Of a stretch of 64,000 nt of DNA, positions 1 to 9,605 are shown piece by piece. Each line of letters begins with the position of its first letter. Position 1 is the first letter of the stretch. Both the position numbers and the translations under genes were made by a program. The DNA lies in NCBI RefSeq assembly GCF_014203425.1, contig NZ_JACHJC010000001.1, positions 1,240,001 through 1,304,000 on the forward strand, given 5' to 3'. Source of the stretch: Micromonospora echinospora. Its GTDB lineage: Bacteria; Actinomycetota; Actinomycetes; Mycobacteriales; Micromonosporaceae. Below the pieces are notes generated by a model that had not been told where the DNA came from, searched no databases, and saw nothing but the letters and a program-made list of their open reading frames with translations.

Positions 1-1636
1 GCAACGCCTCGGGCGCCTTCTCGAAGAGACGCGCGACGTCCGCGTAGGCCCGGTCCCAGTCGCTGATCGGGCGGCGGTTGCGCTGCATCACCGCCATCAT
101 CTGCTCGACCCAGCCGGCAAGACGCTCCGGCTCCGGCGTCACGTCAAGTCCGAGCCGCGACAGCAGGCTCCTCAGCCGCGCCTGCCGGCGCATCGGCAAT
201 TCCCGCAGGAACTCGGCGCCGCTGGCTGCTGTCGCAAACGCTGCGGTCAGCATGCCTGTGTCGGGTACGGGCCAGCGCCATGCCGCAGCTGGTGTGAGCC
301 AGCGGCCGGCCGCCTGCGCGGGCAACAGCGGACGTTCACCCAGCGGCCGGCCCTGCTCCTCCGCGCGAGAGGTGAGCAGCCCCAGACGGTCGTCGTCCCA
401 GCACAAAAGATCGAGCACAGCCGCAGGGGCGGCGTCGTCCGGCCAGCCGGTGAGCGCCTCGGCCGCGTCGAGGCAGAGTCCCGCCGCCGAGGTGAGCAGC
501 AGCCGGTTCAGCGGGTTCGCCTCGTCGATGTCCGTGCGGGACAGATCGGTGAAGAACGGCGCGTTGAGGTGCCCCGCGAACGGCGACGGCGCCTTACGGC
601 CCATCGGCAGGAAGGTGTAACACCGGCCGACGTGCGCGTCCGCAGCCCCGTACGGCACCGCGACCGAGACTTCGACCGCCGCCGTCGACTCGGCATACCT
701 GGGGTCGAGCTGACGCCGGTCGATCGCCTCCTGCACCGCACGCCGGTAGGCGGCCGGATCGACCCGCCGAGACAGCACCAGATAAGTGCCGTCCTCGTCC
801 AGTGTCACAAGGTCGCAGGCGAAGTCATCGGCCGCCACCGGCGCGCTGCTGCGTACCCGGGTCAGCACCCGCTCTTCGCTGGCGGAACCGTCCTCTCTCC
901 GGACAGTGACACGTTCCAGCCGCTTCAGGAACAGCATGAGCGGCACCTCTGACGCTTCGAGCTCGTCGAGACGCTCGGCCACCGCATCGACGGCGCCCTC
1001 GTCGAGCGGCAGCCGCACCACGGTGGCATAGCCGTCGGCCCAGAGCGCCGCCACCCGAGCGGGTGTTCCCTCGGCCGGCAACGTGATGCTGTAGAGCGAA
1101 ACCTCGTCGATGATCTGCCGAGTGAGCACCGGATCTGCGCCGACCAGCCCTGGCACGTCGTCCTCGGTAGCAAACCGGAAGCAAAACCCCGGATCTCCGC
1201 TGTCCAGCGTGCTGTAGACCTCCGGAGTCGCGCATATCTGGAGCACGCTCTTGAAGCCGACACCCTTGTTGCCGATACCCTCGCCGATCGGCTTGTCGCT
1301 CAGCCCGAGTGAGCGGATCCGCCGGGCGTTGCTGGCGGTGAACCCGCGCCCGGTGTTGGCGACGTAGAGAGTGCCGTGTGTGCCCTCGTCGCGCGCCAGC
1401 ACCACCGCGATGCGCCCGCTGCCGGCGTCCGGCGGCTGCGCGTCGTACCCGTTCTGGATCAGCTCGAACAGGAACCGGCCGCCGTACTCCCGCATCGTCT
1501 GGCCGATCATGCTCTTCTGGCTGCGCGCGAAGTCCTGATCCTCCCGGGTCATCAGCTGGGCCCGGACGAGGCGCTCGGCCCGGTCACGCAGCTGCGCGTC
1601 GGCCTCGGCGCGTGAAGTCGGCTCGGTACCTTTCAT
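1..1636 (-). CDS. Sacsin-like GHKL (Hsp90-type) ATPase, 3' end outside window
   Basis: The reverse strand is open from an ATG at 1634-1636 to the window edge, giving about 545 residues without a stop. The N-terminal ~200 residues carry the Hsp90/histidine-kinase ATP fold: ELIQNGYDA at residues 58-66 (N box), VANTGRGF (G1-like box) and GIGNKGVGFKSV at about 118-130 (G2 lid). This arrangement is typical of sacsin N-terminal-like ATPases, which are often large proteins in bacterial defence islands. No nuclease domain is visible in the part present, and the C-terminus is missing. The upstream gene on the same strand ends 24 bases before this start, so the two are probably co-transcribed. A role in anti-phage defence is inferred from the family and neighbourhood; the ATPase assignment itself rests on visible motifs. 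Confidence 0.8.
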   Translation of the reverse strand, partial: MKGTEPTSRAEADAQLRDRAERLVRAQLMTREDQDFARSQKSMIGQTMREYGGRFLFELIQNGYDAQPPDAGSGRIAVVLARDEGTHGTLYVANTGRGFTASNARRIRSLGLSDKPIGEGIGNKGVGFKSVLQICATPEVYSTLDSGDPGFCFRFATEDDVPGLVGADPVLTRQIIDEVSLYSITLPAEGTPARVAALWADGYATVVRLPLDEGAVDAVAERLDELEASEVPLMLFLKRLERVTVRREDGSASEERVLTRVRSSAPVAADDFACDLVTLDEDGTYLVLSRRVDPAAYRRAVQEAIDRRQLDPRYAESTAAVEVSVAVPYGAADAHVGRCYTFLPMGRKAPSPFAGHLNAPFFTDLSRTDIDEANPLNRLLLTSAAGLCLDAAEALTGWPDDAAPAAVLDLLCWDDDRLGLLTSRAEEQGRPLGERPLLPAQAAGRWLTPAAAWRWPVPDTGMLTAAFATAASGAEFLRELPMRRQARLRSLLSRLGLDVTPEPERLAGWVEQMMAVMQRNRRPISDWDRAYADVARLFEKAPEAL

Positions 1637-1660
1637 CTGCTCTGTCCCCCCGGGGTGGAA

Positions 1661-2322
1661 CTACCGCCTCTTGCGTTCCAGGCTGCTGCGGAGGTTCTTC
1701 GCGCCCACCTCCGAGACCCCGGCATGCGCCAGGGCATACCCCACAGCGGTGTCGACGTCGATCAGCCCGCCGCGTAGCACGGCGTCCAAGGCCTTGCGGG
1801 CGTGCTCGCGCTCGTGACTTCCGGTCCAGTTGTTGCGCCCGCCGAAGAACACGGCCCGGTCGAGGGCCTCCTGCGCCTCGGAGTCCAGCGCCGGCACCTG
1901 CGGATACACCCCGGACAAGGCCTCTGCCCGGGTCCCGGCAGCCCATCCGGCCAGCGGGGTCATCGCACTCTCCAGGACCACCAGCGCCGATCCGCGCGCC
2001 AGGTCAGCCGCTCGTCGCAGGACCGGGCGTCGGGGTGGTAGGCCACCAAAGCGCCACGTGGCCGGTCTCGGTCGAGCGGGTAGCTGAACCGGTAGCGGCT
2101 CGCCAGCCGGTGGACCGGGCCAGGGCCCCCGTGCGCCTTCGCCGCGTTGTAGAACACCACCGGGGTAACCCCGTCGGCGGCAGCCTGCTCCTCGATCCAC
2201 TGCACCGCAATCTGCTCGAGTTCCTCCCACCGCTCCAGGTTCTCGTCGACGTCAGGGATCCACGCGGCCACCCGCAGCAGGCTCGGGTGCTGCCGCCACG
2301 GTTCGTCCGGCTGATCGGTCAC
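1661..2322 (-). pseudogene. Frameshifted hypothetical gene upstream of the sacsin-like ATPase
   Basis: The start is a GTG at 2320-2322 preceded by a purine-rich AGAGG. The first ~105 codons give a plausible acidic/aromatic globular protein that includes VQWIEEQAAADGV. Near 1995-2010 the natural-looking protein leaves this frame and continues in a second one (LARGSALVVLESAMTPLAGW ... GAKNLRSSLERKRR), which stops at 1661-1663. Both halves lack the low-complexity Arg/Pro composition of shadow frames. The simplest reading is one gene of about 220 codons interrupted by a single-base indel, either a real mutation or a sequencing error. I do not recognise the family. It lies 24 bases upstream of the GHKL ATPase and is likely its partner. 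Confidence 0.55.
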
Positions 2323-2544
2323 TCCACGCCTCTTTCGTCAGTCACGCGCGGCCAAGTGAACCAGCAGAGTCCGACATGGAGCCAGCCGTCGAACGGCCTG
2401 AGGTTCCCCGGTGCCGTCGAGGGCGGCCGAACGGGAAGCCGCGGGCGTGTGGGCCCCGAGAGTGTCAGGGGCGGGGTGTCTACTGGAGCCGCCCCTTGCC
2501 CGGGCGAGTGTCGGGTCGGACTTTAGCTGTGAGGAACGGCTTCA

Positions 2545-3140
2545 ATGGACGTTCATGCTCAGGCGCTAATCGTTGGCGAGCATTCCGGGCGGGTTCGGAG
2601 CCCGGATGACGACTACCTGACGGTGATGATGTTGTCCGCTGGACTGGCCGGCATCGTTCAGCGGAGGAGACAGGCGGCGGGCGGGTCGGCGAAGGAGGCG
2701 GGGTTGTTGCCGGCTCCGTGGCGGGTGGGCTTCTCGCGTCTGTGGTGGCGTTTCGCCGACCAGGGTCTGCAGCCGCTCGACAGCGACCTCGCCCTGCTAG
2801 AGCTCTGTGCGCAACCGCTCGCGACGTGGCCTGTGCAGCTCGACCTGTCGATCACTGACCTGCAGAACAGTCTGTTGGCCGACGGTGACCTGTCCGAGTT
2901 CGCGGAGCAGGGTTCTCGGCTCGCGCGGCACGACGTGGAGGCCGAGTGGACCGAGAACCAGGTACACCTGGCGCTGCGGGAAGCCGCAGCCGCGAACGGC
3001 TCCTCGGACGAGGAGATTGGGGAGGCGTACGCGGTGCTTCGGCAGCCTCGTCGCCGCGCACGAGCTCGCCCCCGACGCCGAACACCAACTCACCCCCGCC
3101 GTGCCCCGGCTCACCACCGCCACCGTCCACACCCTCGGGC
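2545..3140 (+). pseudogene. Broken hypothetical gene, frameshift near 3040-3060
   Basis: An ATG at 2545 opens a credible frame for about 165 codons (for example LWWRFADQGLQPLDSDLALL and DLQNSLLADGDLSEFAEQ). The frame then collapses into an Arg/Pro-rich tail. A good continuation (LVAAHELAPDAEHQLTP, then PRLTTATVHTLGPL) appears in the neighbouring frame from about 3050 to 3140 and runs into the end of the convergent 972-residue gene. This suggests an indel plus 3' truncation. The product looks cytoplasmic and helical with no motif I can name. It points towards the convergent nuclease fusion rather than sharing an operon with it. Confidence 0.45.
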
Positions 3141-3142
3141 CG

Positions 3143-6061
3143 TTAGCGAGACAGCCCTTTGCTGGGATTGCGATAGCGGTTGCCGCCGTATGTGTGGAGA
3201 GCGCGGGCGACGAGGTGGCGGCGGGTATGGAGGGTGTTGAGGGGGCAGATGGCGACCGCGTTCAGCTTCGGCAGGAAGCGCGGTCCTTCGCCGCTGCTGC
3301 TGGACTCCGGGAACAGCTCAGGGTTGGTGCACCATCCCACGAGGTGGCGGGTGCCTGCTTTGAGGCGCATGATTTCGACGCTTTCCAGTGCCTGCCAGGG
3401 GAACCAGTAGGTCCCGCTGCGGCTGTAGACCTGGATTCCCGCCCTGCCGATTTCCAGGCGAGTGGGGTTCCTGGCCATGTTGGCAAATCCGATGGTGGCA
3501 AAGACAAGGAATGCGTCGAACAGGCCCAGCAGGGCCTTGGCGACGAGCGGGATGTGTGCTGTGGGAATGATGATCGCCAGCACGATGACCAGAAGCGTGT
3601 TGATGCCGACGATCGTCCAGTACATGCCGCTACTTGCGGCGAAGGCGGCGTATTCCGCGGGCGGGTTGCCTCGGTCCGGGCGGGATAGCACCCAGTCGCC
3701 GTGCTCGCGAGGCGGCTCGACCAGCGGCTCCTTCGGGGTGCTCGCCGCTTCAGCTCTGAGCGTGCGTCGATGTTCCTGAGGGCCTGGAGAGGGCGTTCGG
3801 TTCCGACGCGGAGGTTGACCGCCGTTGCTCAGCCGTCGCAGGTCCCAGATGGCGAACCAGAGGAGGCCGATGAAGGGGATTCCGAAGCAGGCGTTGCCGA
3901 TCACCGCATTCGTCACGGTGTTTGGCTCCCACTGCCCGGTCACAGTGGTCCCGATCGCACCGATCTCGCATACCCCCACCACAAGTGTCACCAGCCACAA
4001 AAGACTGCGCCCGATCCACGTCCAGGTCCTCAACCTGCGGGCCCGCTCCGCGATGGTTCGCAGGTCGGTGATGGTGTGTAGACCGACCGGTAGGCCGGGC
4101 CGCGACAGTGGGGTACGAACCCATTGGCTGAGCGTCTCTCGATCCGGAGGAACGAGCCTGCCGCGGACAGCATCCTGCCAAGCGGCCCTCAACCCGTCGG
4201 CGAAGCCGACGACATAGGGCAGTGAGGGCGTGAGTTGTGCATGGGCCACGCGAGTGGGCGCGGCGTAGACCCCGAGGAACTGGGCGATCGAAGGTAGCCA
4301 GTCCGGCACTGTCTCCCCGTCAGCAGCGTGCCCAGAAACGATGCGATCCCAGTGATCTCGCCACGGCCTCAACCAGCTCGCGATTTCGAAATTGGTGGCG
4401 AGGAGGCCCTCCAAGACGTACAGGGGAATAGCCACAGCCGCGGTCACGCCGTCTGCGTAGCCGTGGCGCTGCTCGGTGAGGCGCTCGTCGGCCGACATCC
4501 CGTGATTGACGCGCACGGCAGCATGCGCCGACGGTGGCAGTTCGATGGGGACTCGAACGGCTGGTGGTCCCGCGACTGCTTTCGCAGTTGCCCTAACCCT
4601 GCCTCGGGCAGGTGGAGTGGGCTCAACTGGGGAGACCCAGGGACCACTGCCACCGACCTCCGGCTCCGGTCGGTGAGAAACCTCGCCGTCGGCAGGGCGG
4701 CGGCCGAGCTCGACCTCCGCGACTGCGAAGTGACCCTCCTTGGCGAGGAGGCGCCCGATGACAAAGAGGGAATTGTCGCTGCGACCGACGAGCGCGCCGT
4801 GGAGCCCGGCCATGCTGCTGAGCCGGCCCAGCGGTCTGTGTTCTTGCGTGTCGAGATCGAGCCGCATCAGCGTCAGATCATCCGATAGCGTGACGACCTG
4901 CCGTTCGTTCAGGGCGGTCAGTGCGCGCACACGTCCTGCTGGTGCCAGCAGGCGTCGTTCCACGGTGAGCTGCGATGACAGTAGGAGGAGGTCGGCTCCG
5001 TCCGACACCACCAGTCTGGTAGTGGTCAGCCAGGCTGCCGCCGTGACCGCAAGGGGCAGCTCGTACCATTTTTCATCGCCGACTTGCGTGCCCAGCCTGA
5101 TGAGGCGAGCCGAAGCTGCCCCTGCCGATCCTCGATCAAGACACCAGGCTGATCCGTCGGGATTCATCAGCAGGTGGCTGTCGTCGAGGTTCGCTGCGCC
5201 ACTGGAAACCACGGTCAGCTGGCCCGTCGCCCACCGGCCAACGCCATGTCCCCGGGCTATGAGAAGCACCTCATCCGCCATGGCCAACGAACCGTTGTTG
5301 CAGCCGAAGACAGGTGCAACCCATTTGGAACGTTGAGCTGGCAGGTCCACCGCGAGAATGCCCTGTTCGAGGGTCAGCAAAGGTCTGCCGCCCGGGTCGA
5401 CGGCGACTCCCGCCCTCCGCGCATCGGCATGATCGACGGCACCGACGGTGAAGACTTGCAGCTGCATCCCGTCCGTGCCATTCGCTACCGGCTCGCGCGT
5501 CACTCTGGGCGTCTCGGGTCGATGCTTCAGGAGTTCGTTGAGTGGTGTGTAGGCGCGGCCTTGGAAGGACGCGGCGTCAGTGATCAACTCGAAAAGTTCC
5601 TGTGGCGGCACGAAACCGCTGAGCATCGCCTCCCAATGGGACTGGTCGAGCAACAACACATCCAGACGCCGACCCTTGTCGACTTCGTCTATGGCCTCGT
5701 CGGTGAAACCTTTAATCGCCAGGAAGACCCCGGTCACCCCTGCCATGCGTTGCTCGACGCGTCGTTGGAGCTTCGCGATCGGCCCCGTCCCCGTCTTGGC
5801 CTGCTCCCACTTGGCCTCCAGGATGTAGCGCCGGCCCGCGTGGTTGAAGACGACGTCCAACTCGCCGACGCCCCGCTGGTCCGACTTCGCTCGCAGGCCA
5901 AAGCTCGTCAGGAGCTCGGCGATCATCCCGTTAAACCGCTGGCCACGCGCTTGTCGAGTCAGCCCGGAGCCTGGCTGGCGAAGCGCACCGTACTCGGCAA
6001 CAAGCCTGCGCCATCTAATCGGATCCTCAAGCACCACTACATGCTGTCGCCTCACGCTCAC
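3143..6061 (-). CDS. Nuclease / beta-propeller / transmembrane / PH-like fusion protein
   Basis: A 972-residue protein. Residues ~35-180 form a restriction-endonuclease-like domain with D69 in GELDVVF and E82-A-K84 in ILEAKW, the D...ExK core of PD-(D/E)XK nucleases. Residues ~200-490 are a repetitive beta-rich region (LLTLEQGILAVDL, GRWATGQLTVV, LIRLGTQVGDEKWYELPL) that reads like a propeller. A central helical part follows, then two hydrophobic blocks at about 685-745 and 815-875 that should span the membrane twice each. The C-terminal ~95 residues (RLEIGRAGIQVYSRSG, YWFPWQALESVEIM) resemble a bacterial PH domain. The start is a GTG without a clear Shine-Dalgarno, so it may lie a few codons downstream. 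A membrane-anchored nuclease with a sensing propeller suggests defence, but this is inference. Confidence 0.75.
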   Translation of the reverse strand: MSVRRQHVVVLEDPIRWRRLVAEYGALRQPGSGLTRQARGQRFNGMIAELLTSFGLRAKSDQRGVGELDVVFNHAGRRYILEAKWEQAKTGTGPIAKLQRRVEQRMAGVTGVFLAIKGFTDEAIDEVDKGRRLDVLLLDQSHWEAMLSGFVPPQELFELITDAASFQGRAYTPLNELLKHRPETPRVTREPVANGTDGMQLQVFTVGAVDHADARRAGVAVDPGGRPLLTLEQGILAVDLPAQRSKWVAPVFGCNNGSLAMADEVLLIARGHGVGRWATGQLTVVSSGAANLDDSHLLMNPDGSAWCLDRGSAGAASARLIRLGTQVGDEKWYELPLAVTAAAWLTTTRLVVSDGADLLLLSSQLTVERRLLAPAGRVRALTALNERQVVTLSDDLTLMRLDLDTQEHRPLGRLSSMAGLHGALVGRSDNSLFVIGRLLAKEGHFAVAEVELGRRPADGEVSHRPEPEVGGSGPWVSPVEPTPPARGRVRATAKAVAGPPAVRVPIELPPSAHAAVRVNHGMSADERLTEQRHGYADGVTAAVAIPLYVLEGLLATNFEIASWLRPWRDHWDRIVSGHAADGETVPDWLPSIAQFLGVYAAPTRVAHAQLTPSLPYVVGFADGLRAAWQDAVRGRLVPPDRETLSQWVRTPLSRPGLPVGLHTITDLRTIAERARRLRTWTWIGRSLLWLVTLVVGVCEIGAIGTTVTGQWEPNTVTNAVIGNACFGIPFIGLLWFAIWDLRRLSNGGQPPRRNRTPSPGPQEHRRTLRAEAASTPKEPLVEPPREHGDWVLSRPDRGNPPAEYAAFAASSGMYWTIVGINTLLVIVLAIIIPTAHIPLVAKALLGLFDAFLVFATIGFANMARNPTRLEIGRAGIQVYSRSGTYWFPWQALESVEIMRLKAGTRHLVGWCTNPELFPESSSSGEGPRFLPKLNAVAICPLNTLHTRRHLVARALHTYGGNRYRNPSKGLSR

Positions 6062-6262
6062 TGGTCAACAACCACACGGACAAAGAACCGACCAGACAGG
6101 TCCAGTCAATGTTGAGACCAGACCCGTGGGCCGGCGTGGTGGCCAACATGATCGATCGGCGCCGAGCCATCAACAAGATCAATAACAGAATGTGTGCCAG
6201 AGCACCGTGTGAGGCGGCGTTGACACGTTGGTCGTCAGGGGATGGCCGGTGGGGTGTCGGTG

Positions 6263-6655
6263 TTACGCGGCGTGTCGCCGTGATGTGATCGGTCTTCGCC
6301 GGGGTCCAGGATCAGGCAGTTCGGTAGCCGGGGCTGGCTTGGGTGTCGTGAACCAGCCGATGAAGTTCCTGCTGCGTGGCGTTGGTGTTCTTGGTGCCGC
6401 TTCGTGGCGTACCGGCAGGGGTGCGGGGTTGGTGGGGCGTGTGGCTGTTCGGGCGAGTGTGAGCGCTCGGCGGGCGTTGGATGCCGCGGTGCAGATGCCG
6501 GTTTGTTCGGCGCATTGCAGGTTGCGGCAGTTGCCGTCGTGTTCGGGTTGGTGGGCGGCGAGGACGTCGATGGCGAGGCGCCATAGCAGGGGGTCGGTGA
6601 TGTCGTCGGGTGCTGCGGCGAGGCGTCCGGGTCGTTCGCGGTGAGGCTTGGGCAT
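6263..6655 (-). CDS. Small Cys-containing protein of actinobacterial integrative elements
   Basis: About 130 residues. The ATG at 6653-6655 is preceded at good distance by AAGGG; an in-frame GTG further upstream (6712) is possible. The core has DPLLWRLAIDVLAAHQP followed by CRNLQCAEQTGIC, a spaced cysteine set (C-x4-C-x6-C) that could hold a metal. The C-terminal part is Pro/Arg/Thr-rich. Proteins of this type commonly accompany replication-relaxation genes in actinomycete integrative elements, and the relaxation gene lies just upstream on the same strand. Function unknown. Confidence 0.55.
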   Translation of the reverse strand: MPKPHRERPGRLAAAPDDITDPLLWRLAIDVLAAHQPEHDGNCRNLQCAEQTGICTAASNARRALTLARTATRPTNPAPLPVRHEAAPRTPTPRSRNFIGWFTTPKPAPATELPDPGPRRRPITSRRHAA

Positions 6656-6801
6656 CGGTAGGCCCTTCGTCGGGGGCACCTCATGGGCGGTTGCCTGATG
6701 CGCGGTGGTCACGGTGTCGCCGCGCCTGGGCTCTGGCGGGAGCCATCCACGCTCACCTCTTGGTGAAGGTCAAGTCGCCGGGGAGGTCGCCGCCGGTTTG
6801 G

Positions 6802-7683
6802 TCAGCTCGGTGGCTTGTGGGTGGTGGGCGGGTTGGAGGTGGTGGCGAGGTCTGCGAGGGTGAGTGGGCCGGGGTGGCCGTGGAGTTGCCAGATTGGTCC
6901 GGCGGGGCTGTGGCGAGTGTGGGTGGCGTGGTCGCGGCTGGCGGTGGCTACGGGAACGGTGAGGGGGGTGGTGGTGAGGTGTTGGTGGAGGTGGTGGGCG
7001 CGGGTGGCGGAGTGGAGCCAGAACAGCACCGGCCAGCGGGGGCCGCCGGCGGCGGCGAGTTGTGTGTAGCCGATGAGTTTGCGCATCAGTTCGGTCAGGG
7101 GTTCGGTGCCGGTGTCGTATTCGAGGAAGAACGGCAGCTGTGCGCCGTGGGTGGTCCAGATGCCGTGGCCGTCGGGGCGGATCGGGGCGGCCAGGGCGTG
7201 CAGGGCCACGGGGTCGCCTGGTCGGGCGAACGCGCCGGTTTGTGCGCAGCGGGACTCGGGCCACCAGCGGGTGAGGGCGTGTGCTGGGTGGGTGCGGGCG
7301 TGGCCGGCGAGGTCGGTGAAGAAGGCGTTGACGCCGAGTCGGTGGTTGAGGGTGCGGGCGGCGGTCCACCGCCGCCGGTTCGTTTTGGCGTGGCCGGGGC
7401 GGGGTGGGGGTTGGTCGCGTTGGGCGGCGACGACTTCCGCGCCGAGTTGGTCGATGACGTAGTGGAAGGGGAACGATCCGCCGTCGGGGCGGAAGGGCCG
7501 GAACCGGTCGATGACCCGTAGCGCGGTGAGTCGGGCGAGTCGGTGTTGGGCGAAGTCCAGGGACGGGAACAGGGCGTGGGCGAGCTGCGGTGTGGTGAAC
7601 ACGCCGTGGTCGGTGAGCCATTCGAGGAGGAGATGGTCGCGGGTGGTGAGGACGGACTGCACGCGCAGGACGTGGTCAGGCAC
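6802..7683 (-). CDS. Replication-relaxation family protein
   Basis: About 293 residues, reading from a GTG at 7681-7683 with a strong GGAAGGA seven bases upstream. A longer frame reaches 7743 but has no better start. Residues ~1-70 (TTRDHLLLEWLTDHGVFTTP, QLAHALFPSL, HRLARLTALRVIDRF) form the winged-helix typical of the replication-relaxation family, and the rest (LGVNAFFTDLAGHAR, FFLEYDTGTEPL, LIGYTQLA) fits its nuclease-like second domain, with E and D in the FLEYDTGTE stretch. In plasmids and integrative elements these proteins help initiate plasmid replication or mobilisation. The C-terminus is Thr/Pro/His-rich. It marks the element spanning roughly 6.2-13.3 kb. Confidence 0.75.
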   Translation of the reverse strand: MPDHVLRVQSVLTTRDHLLLEWLTDHGVFTTPQLAHALFPSLDFAQHRLARLTALRVIDRFRPFRPDGGSFPFHYVIDQLGAEVVAAQRDQPPPRPGHAKTNRRRWTAARTLNHRLGVNAFFTDLAGHARTHPAHALTRWWPESRCAQTGAFARPGDPVALHALAAPIRPDGHGIWTTHGAQLPFFLEYDTGTEPLTELMRKLIGYTQLAAAGGPRWPVLFWLHSATRAHHLHQHLTTTPLTVPVATASRDHATHTRHSPAGPIWQLHGHPGPLTLADLATTSNPPTTHKPPS

Positions 7684-8481
7684 GAGGGTTCCTTCCGAGT
7701 TTCGCGGTAGGGCAGAGATGACACAGGTGGTGTCTCTGAGCACCGGGGCGGACTGTCACACCGGCCCGGTGCTGCGCTGACAGACGCCGGTGCGGTCCGT
7801 GTCACCGTCCACCTGAAGCGGGACCCCGAACTGGTGGGCAGCGCGGACTGGAACACGGACAGCAACCCCGGACCGAGCCGAACACAGCGCTGATGACCCG
7901 TCGAGGCAACGCCTCGCGGGAGACACCTGCCGGGCAGGGGAGCGCGGTGAACCTCGGGAGGAGCTCGTCCTCCCGTTCGGGTCAGCGGTGATCGATGAGG
8001 TGTCAGCGCATCAACGTGGCGCGGCACCCGAGGCGCCCGGTCCCGTGTCGGCCATCTGTCCCGGCCCGGCGGCGGAGCGGAACCAACCCTCCGCATGGCG
8101 CCGTGGTGGCGCCGGAGGAGTTCCGCACCCTCAAACCGGCGTTTGTGAGCCGTGGCGAACACCTGCCGGTCCCACAGCGCTCCGACACGACCTCACCGAT
8201 GTCTGACAGCCGTGGTCAGCGGCCCGGTCTGACGCTCATGTCGCTTCGGGGCGGACCGCTGTGGGCGTCGGCGCGGGAGTGCTGCAGCCGCCGAGCGTCG
8301 TCCGATGGGCGTCACTGTCAGGTCGGTGAGGTTCCCGACTGGCGATCCGACAGTGAGCGCGACGGCCTTCCCGCACCCGGGGGTGGGCCGGTCGTCGCGG
8401 GTGGGAAGTGTCGGTTCGTCGTACGCGGCCCGACCAGAAGGTCGGTCTCGCGCCGGGACCGCCGGCGGGGACGGCCGGCGG
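7684..8481. other. ~800-base stretch without a convincing gene
   Basis: Open frames here are Arg/Ser/Pro-rich shadows. The stretch holds four of the TGTCAG/CTGACA motifs (7777, 8001, 8202, 8316) and the left arm (8126-8167) of a 42-base inverted repeat. It lies upstream of the replication-relaxation gene and is a reasonable place for that gene's promoter and for element replication or transfer sites. Confidence 0.5.
8126..8167 (+). repeat. Left arm of 42-base imperfect inverted repeat
   Basis: Forty of 42 bases match the reverse complement of 9606-9647; the two mismatches are internal. The core reads CACCCTCAAACCGG then GTTTGT, AGCCGTGGCGAACACC. The arms flank the gene at 8482-8934 and face each other across about 1.44 kb. 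Confidence 0.7.
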
Positions 8482-8934
8482 TCAGGCCGCCACCAGCGTC
8501 AGCGCCGTGTACGGCGCCGGGCGGGCCAGGTCGACCCGGTCGCGCAGGGCGGTCAGGAAGCCGGTGAGGATCTCGGCGTCCAGGTCGTGGGCGTCGCCGG
8601 CCCAGCCGGTATGCAGCCGGCCGGCGTAGCGGCGCAGCGCGGGCGGCGCCAGGGCGACCGCGGTGATGACCCAGGCGGGCCCGTCGAGGCGGGCGCGGCG
8701 GATCAGCTCCCGCCACACCACGTCCCGCACCCTGCAGGCACGCGGATGGCCCAGTAGCCACTGCCGCAACGCCGGCAGCGCGATGACACCCCCGGGCAGA
8801 CCGCTGTCGTCGCCGAGTTGCCCGGCCAGCGTGTCGAGGTCCAGTGACAGCGGGTCGGGGTCGCACGTCAGGTCGGCGAAGGCGGTGTCCACGGCGTCCA
8901 GAGGCGAGTCAGGCCAGCCGGCGGCGGAGATCAT
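8482..8934 (-). CDS. Hypothetical protein of the integrative element
   Basis: About 150 residues from the ATG at 8932-8934, chosen because GGGAGA lies seven bases upstream; the open frame extends to 9009 with no better start. The product is helical and mildly acidic at the N-terminus (LDAVDTAFADLTCDPDPLSL), with ALRQWLLGHPRACRVRDVVW and RDRVDLARPAPYTALTLVAA later. There is no signal peptide or membrane segment. I do not recognise a catalytic motif. It sits alone between two motif-rich non-coding stretches, inside the inverted repeat, in the orientation of the replication-relaxation gene, and is probably an element-encoded accessory factor. Confidence 0.6.
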   Translation of the reverse strand: MISAAGWPDSPLDAVDTAFADLTCDPDPLSLDLDTLAGQLGDDSGLPGGVIALPALRQWLLGHPRACRVRDVVWRELIRRARLDGPAWVITAVALAPPALRRYAGRLHTGWAGDAHDLDAEILTGFLTALRDRVDLARPAPYTALTLVAA

Positions 8935-9605
8935 GTCACGATCTCCCATGTCAGCGGCAAACGTCGATGACGGGCCGGAGCGGTACGGCCGGCACGCCTG
9001 AACCGCCATTGCGTCACCGTGGTCTCACGGATTCCTGATAGCGCAGGCTGCGTATGCACGGACACCGGGTCGACGAGGTCAGCGGTGCCGCATGCACCGC
9101 TCGGACGATCGACGTCGACGTGCGTCATCGTTTCGAAAAGCCACGCTGACCTGCCCGTTGACATGGGCTCACAGCGCCAAAGGCGCAGCGGTGTCAGACC
9201 GCGACCGGTTTTATCGCCGACTATCGGCCTCCCTCGGGGCGCCGCGCGTCGGCGTGCCTGGCTAGCAGCGTCCGCCCGGCGGGCCGTGACGGTCGGACGA
9301 GCCGCCGTCCGACTGGCAGGCCCGGAGCCGGTGTCCTCGGTGACGCCGCTGCCGCCCTGGGGGACCCGGACAGTGGTCTGACAATGCCGGCCAGCACCCC
9401 CATGTCATCGGCGTGCGTCGCTGTCATGGTTGAGGTGGTCGTGACCCTGGGTGTCTGACAGAGCTGGGTTGATGGTGGGCTCTGACAGTCTCCTGACGCT
9501 GATCCGACGTGGTGGCGCTGGCGTCTGCAAGGGTGTCCCCGGGGGTCAGGACAGCCATGCGGACGGAGACCCGTTGTCAGACATCTGCGAGATCACCGTG
9601 AGAGG

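Noticed and set aside
6770..7621. 283-codon Arg/Pro/His-rich reverse frame
   Set aside because: Shadow of the replication-relaxation gene; no domain pattern.
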